Source: Euryarchaeota archaeon UBA36 | GTDB taxonomy: Archaea > Thermoplasmatota > Poseidoniia > Poseidoniales > Thalassarchaeaceae | Direction: 5' to 3' | Assembly (NCBI GenBank): GCA_002496485.1 | Contig: DAJW01000094.1 | Span: 1 to 7,208 of the forward strand | Length of the DNA: 7,208 nucleotides | In this document: one piece after another, positions 6,417 through 7,208 of the stretch | How positions within the stretch are numbered: position 1 is the first letter of the stretch | Layout of the letters: each line of letters starts with the position of its first letter | Translations under genes and position numbers: made by a program | The notes under the pieces: model-generated | The model's database searches: none | Seen by the model: only the letters and a program-made list of their open reading frames with translations | Told to the model about the DNA's origin: nothing

Positions 6417-6480
6417 TGTCGGAATACGGGGTAGTCCCTTGATTCATCCTATTCCGTCCTCAGGGGACCTAACGTATTCC
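6417..6480 (-). ncRNA. H/ACA hairpin III with ACA, target unassigned
   Basis: Lower stem of 8 perfect base pairs GGAATACG/CGTATTCC (6480-6473 with 6428-6421), one spacer base, then ACA (6419-6417). Upper stem GTCCC/GGGAC (6468-6464 with 6438-6434). The distance from its base to ACA is 14 nt. The apex carries CUGA (6463-6460) and AGGAUGA (6450-6444) with a loop in place of a second helix, a k-loop arrangement. The pocket strands TTAG and TACCC predict a target GGGUA-UN-CUAA, possibly longer if the lower stem breathes. I could not place this in rRNA from memory. Confidence 0.68.
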
Positions 6481-6544
6481 GGCCACCTGATTTGCGCCAG
6501 AAATCATCCTCATAATGAGTCAGACTGGTCTTCGACAGGTGGTC
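6481..6544 (-). ncRNA. Hairpin II: kink-turn hairpin with open 7x7 pocket but no ACA
   Basis: Outer stem of 9 bp (6544-6536 with 6489-6481, one G-U). Symmetric 7x7 unpaired pocket TCGAAGA/CGCAAAT (6535-6529 and 6496-6490). Inner stem CCAG/CTGG (6528-6525 with 6500-6497). Then a textbook kink-turn: CUGA (6523-6520), C-stem CTCA/TGAG with a TTA loop (6519-6509), a 3-nt bulge GAT and GA. At the expected box position (6482-6480) the sequence is CCG instead of ACA, so it is H/ACA-like but not canonical. Confidence 0.6.
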
Positions 6545-6558
6545 ACCCATTCGTGGTG

Positions 6559-6603
6559 CCGTACATCATCCTATACCTCCGGCGAGGGGGTTCGTCAGCA
6601 CGG
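6559..6603 (-). ncRNA. Hairpin I: kink-turn hairpin, no ACA
   Basis: Stem CCGTGC/GTACGG (6603-6598 with 6564-6559, one G-U) leads without interruption into U-U and tandem G-A/A-G pairs formed by CUGA (6598-6595) and AGGAUGA (6572-6566), with a 3-nt GAT bulge. This is a very regular kink-turn. The apex has a further CCTC-GCCG-GAGG hairpin (6587-6576). The 3' flank can form GGCACC/GGTG(A)CC (6561-6556 with 6547-6541). No ACA lies 14-16 nt after the stem; the nearest match is ACC. Confidence 0.55.
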
Positions 6604-6650
6604 TGTTGCCGTTTGGGCAGATTTCGGTGAACATTATTGCTCAAGAACCC
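6588..6650 (-). other. 5' domain of the guide RNA, alternative helix GGGTTC/GAACCC
   Basis: GGGTTC (6650-6645) can pair with GAACCC (6593-6588), enclosing a small hairpin TGCC-CAAAC-GGCA (6619-6616 with 6610-6607). This helix overlaps the apex of hairpin I, so the two are alternatives or the RNA has a tertiary arrangement I cannot resolve by eye. Confidence 0.4.
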
Positions 6651-6659
6651 AGCGGTAAT

Positions 6660-7208
6660 TTAACTAAGTGATTCATTATAGCCGGATTCACGCAGTATTA
6701 GTCTCTTAGCAACATAATTGTCTCCATCTAACATTTCTGATATTGTAAATTCAGGCCATGAATCTACTGGTTGAGCTAGCCACCCTATGAGTCTGTGAGT
6801 TAACCCTGATGATGGTGCTTTTCCCTGTTTTATAGAAATCAAAGAATCTTTTAAATCTAGGAGTGAATTAATTCCATTATTGCCATTATTTAGTGGATTA
6901 ATTCCTTTCAATGATTTATCCAAAATAGTTAGTAAATTATTGCTGACACCTGGATGAATGGTATCTGATAATCCTGGCGTAGAACAAATTTCTCCTTTCC
7001 GTCTTAAAATTGAAGATGCCCATGAACAATAGGAATTTTCTAGTTCTTGAAGGCCATTATTGTCTAAAATATTTATTAATATTTCTTCGGAAATATGTGA
7101 CCACCAATCTGTAGGTAAAGCCTTAGTTATTAATATCAATTCATTATTACTAGCTTTCCTATTACCTAGAGTGTGTTCTACTAAAACTGCCCATGGGAAT
7201 AAGTTATA
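6660..7208 (-). CDS. C-terminal part of an unrecognised protein (5' end outside window)
   Basis: The frame is open from the window edge to TAA at 6662-6660, giving 182 residues that begin YNLFPWAVLVEHTLGNRK. I do not recognise the family. The sequence is soluble-looking and mostly helical, with an N-rich loop (LNNGNNGIN, about residues 103-111), a Trp-containing segment ALPTDWWSHISEE (about 29-41) and the C-terminal stretch TISEMLDGDNYVAKRLILRES. No metal-binding or nucleotide-binding motif stands out. Internal TTG codons could be misread as starts, but the upstream frame stays open and protein-like to the edge, so it is treated as a truncated larger gene. It runs in the same direction as the guide RNA and the CoA-synthesis gene. 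Confidence 0.65.
   Translation of the reverse strand, partial: YNLFPWAVLVEHTLGNRKASNNELILITKALPTDWWSHISEEILINILDNNGLQELENSYCSWASSILRRKGEICSTPGLSDTIHPGVSNNLLTILDKSLKGINPLNNGNNGINSLLDLKDSLISIKQGKAPSSGLTHRLIGWLAQPVDSWPEFTISEMLDGDNYVAKRLILRESGYNESLS
6674..6682 (-). promoter_or_regulatory. TATA-like box for the guide RNA
   Basis: GCTATAATG on the minus strand, centred about 26 bp upstream of the first structured base (about 6650-6652), the normal archaeal TATA-to-start distance. It lies inside the last codons of the upstream gene (stop at 6662-6660), so the RNA could have its own promoter within that gene. Confidence 0.45.

Larger units (their letters stand above)
6351..6650 (-). ncRNA. Structured H/ACA-type guide RNA with four kink-turn/k-loop hairpins
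   Basis: A GC-richer, non-coding block in an AT-rich neighbourhood with several long perfect helices. On the minus strand it reads as four consecutive hairpins (I 6559-6603, II 6481-6544, III 6421-6480, IV 6354-6413) after a 5' part (6604-6650). Each hairpin has GA on the 5' side and NNN-GA on the 3' side of its apical part, the signature of a kink-turn or k-loop. I-III all use CUGA ... AGGAUGA. Hairpins III and IV are followed by ACA at 14 and 15 nt from the upper stem, as archaeal H/ACA RNAs require. These should bind L7Ae, Cbf5, Nop10 and Gar1 and direct pseudouridylation. The strand call rests on kink-turn and ACA polarity. SRP RNA and RNase P RNA were excluded. The 5' end is approximate; a TATA-like box lies about 26 bp upstream. 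Confidence 0.82.

Noticed and set aside
6352..6630. A 92-residue plus-strand open frame
   Set aside because: It lies inside the structured RNA block. The composition (many Pro, His, Arg, no conserved motif) fits translated stem-loops, not a protein.
6351..6650. RNase P RNA
   Set aside because: Neither strand contains the GAGGAAAGUCC core with its partner. ACAGAAA at the 3' end of the minus-strand RNA lacks the following GGCUUA that completes P4.
6351..6650. SRP (7S) RNA
   Set aside because: The stretch GTCAGG...AGAGCAATGC faintly recalls SRP helix 8, but there is no GGAGCAGC element with the right loop spacing. It sits near the 3' end and is fully explained by H/ACA hairpin IV.

Overview
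The window looks like a piece of an AT-rich euryarchaeal chromosome, most likely a marine planktonic lineage such as Poseidoniia (Marine Group II/III). The archaeal assignment rests on an Orc1/Cdc6 replication initiator, a CoA-synthesis protein made of the archaeal PPAT family joined to the archaeal GTP-dependent dephospho-CoA kinase family, GGTGAT ribosome binding sites, and a kink-turn-rich H/ACA guide RNA. The exact clade is inferred from gene content and base composition; no rRNA marker is present.

Layout. From 1 to 2203 two genes run on the minus strand: an FAD/NADPH reductase of the sulfite-reductase flavoprotein type (923-2203), followed downstream by the N-terminal two thirds of a biotin carboxylase (1-881, cut by the window edge). 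A short divergent promoter (2204-2297) with a perfect inverted repeat separates them from a plus-strand metallo-beta-lactamase-fold hydrolase (2298-3095). Next is a very AT-rich gap of about 390 bp (3096-3483) with T-run terminators and inverted repeats. It lies directly upstream of orc1/cdc6 (3484-4722) and is a candidate replication origin. A small four-helix membrane protein with an internal duplication follows (4777-5292). Converging on it from the minus strand is a two-domain CoA-synthesis protein (5297-6331).

The most notable element is the GC-richer, highly foldable stretch 6351-6650. It is read on the minus strand between the 3' end of an unrecognised gene (6660-7208, cut by the window edge) and the CoA-synthesis gene. 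It contains four hairpins, each with the two GA dinucleotides of a kink-turn or k-loop; three share CUGA...AGGAUGA. The last two hairpins have an ACA exactly 14 and 15 nt from the base of the upper stem, as the archaeal H/ACA rule requires. The pocket of the last hairpin is complementary, 6+6 nt around an unpaired UA, to the archaeal form of 23S rRNA helix 69. This predicts pseudouridylation at E. coli position U1915. A TATA-like box lies about 26 bp upstream of the start of the structured region. A four-module H/ACA-like RNA is unusual and is the best candidate here for something undescribed.

Functional links. The genes do not form one pathway. The reductase and biotin carboxylase are probably co-transcribed. 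The orc1/cdc6 gene and AT-rich gap form a replication module. The guide RNA and CoA-synthesis gene point the same way with only 19 nt between the final ACA and the TTG start, and no T-run between them, so read-through is possible.
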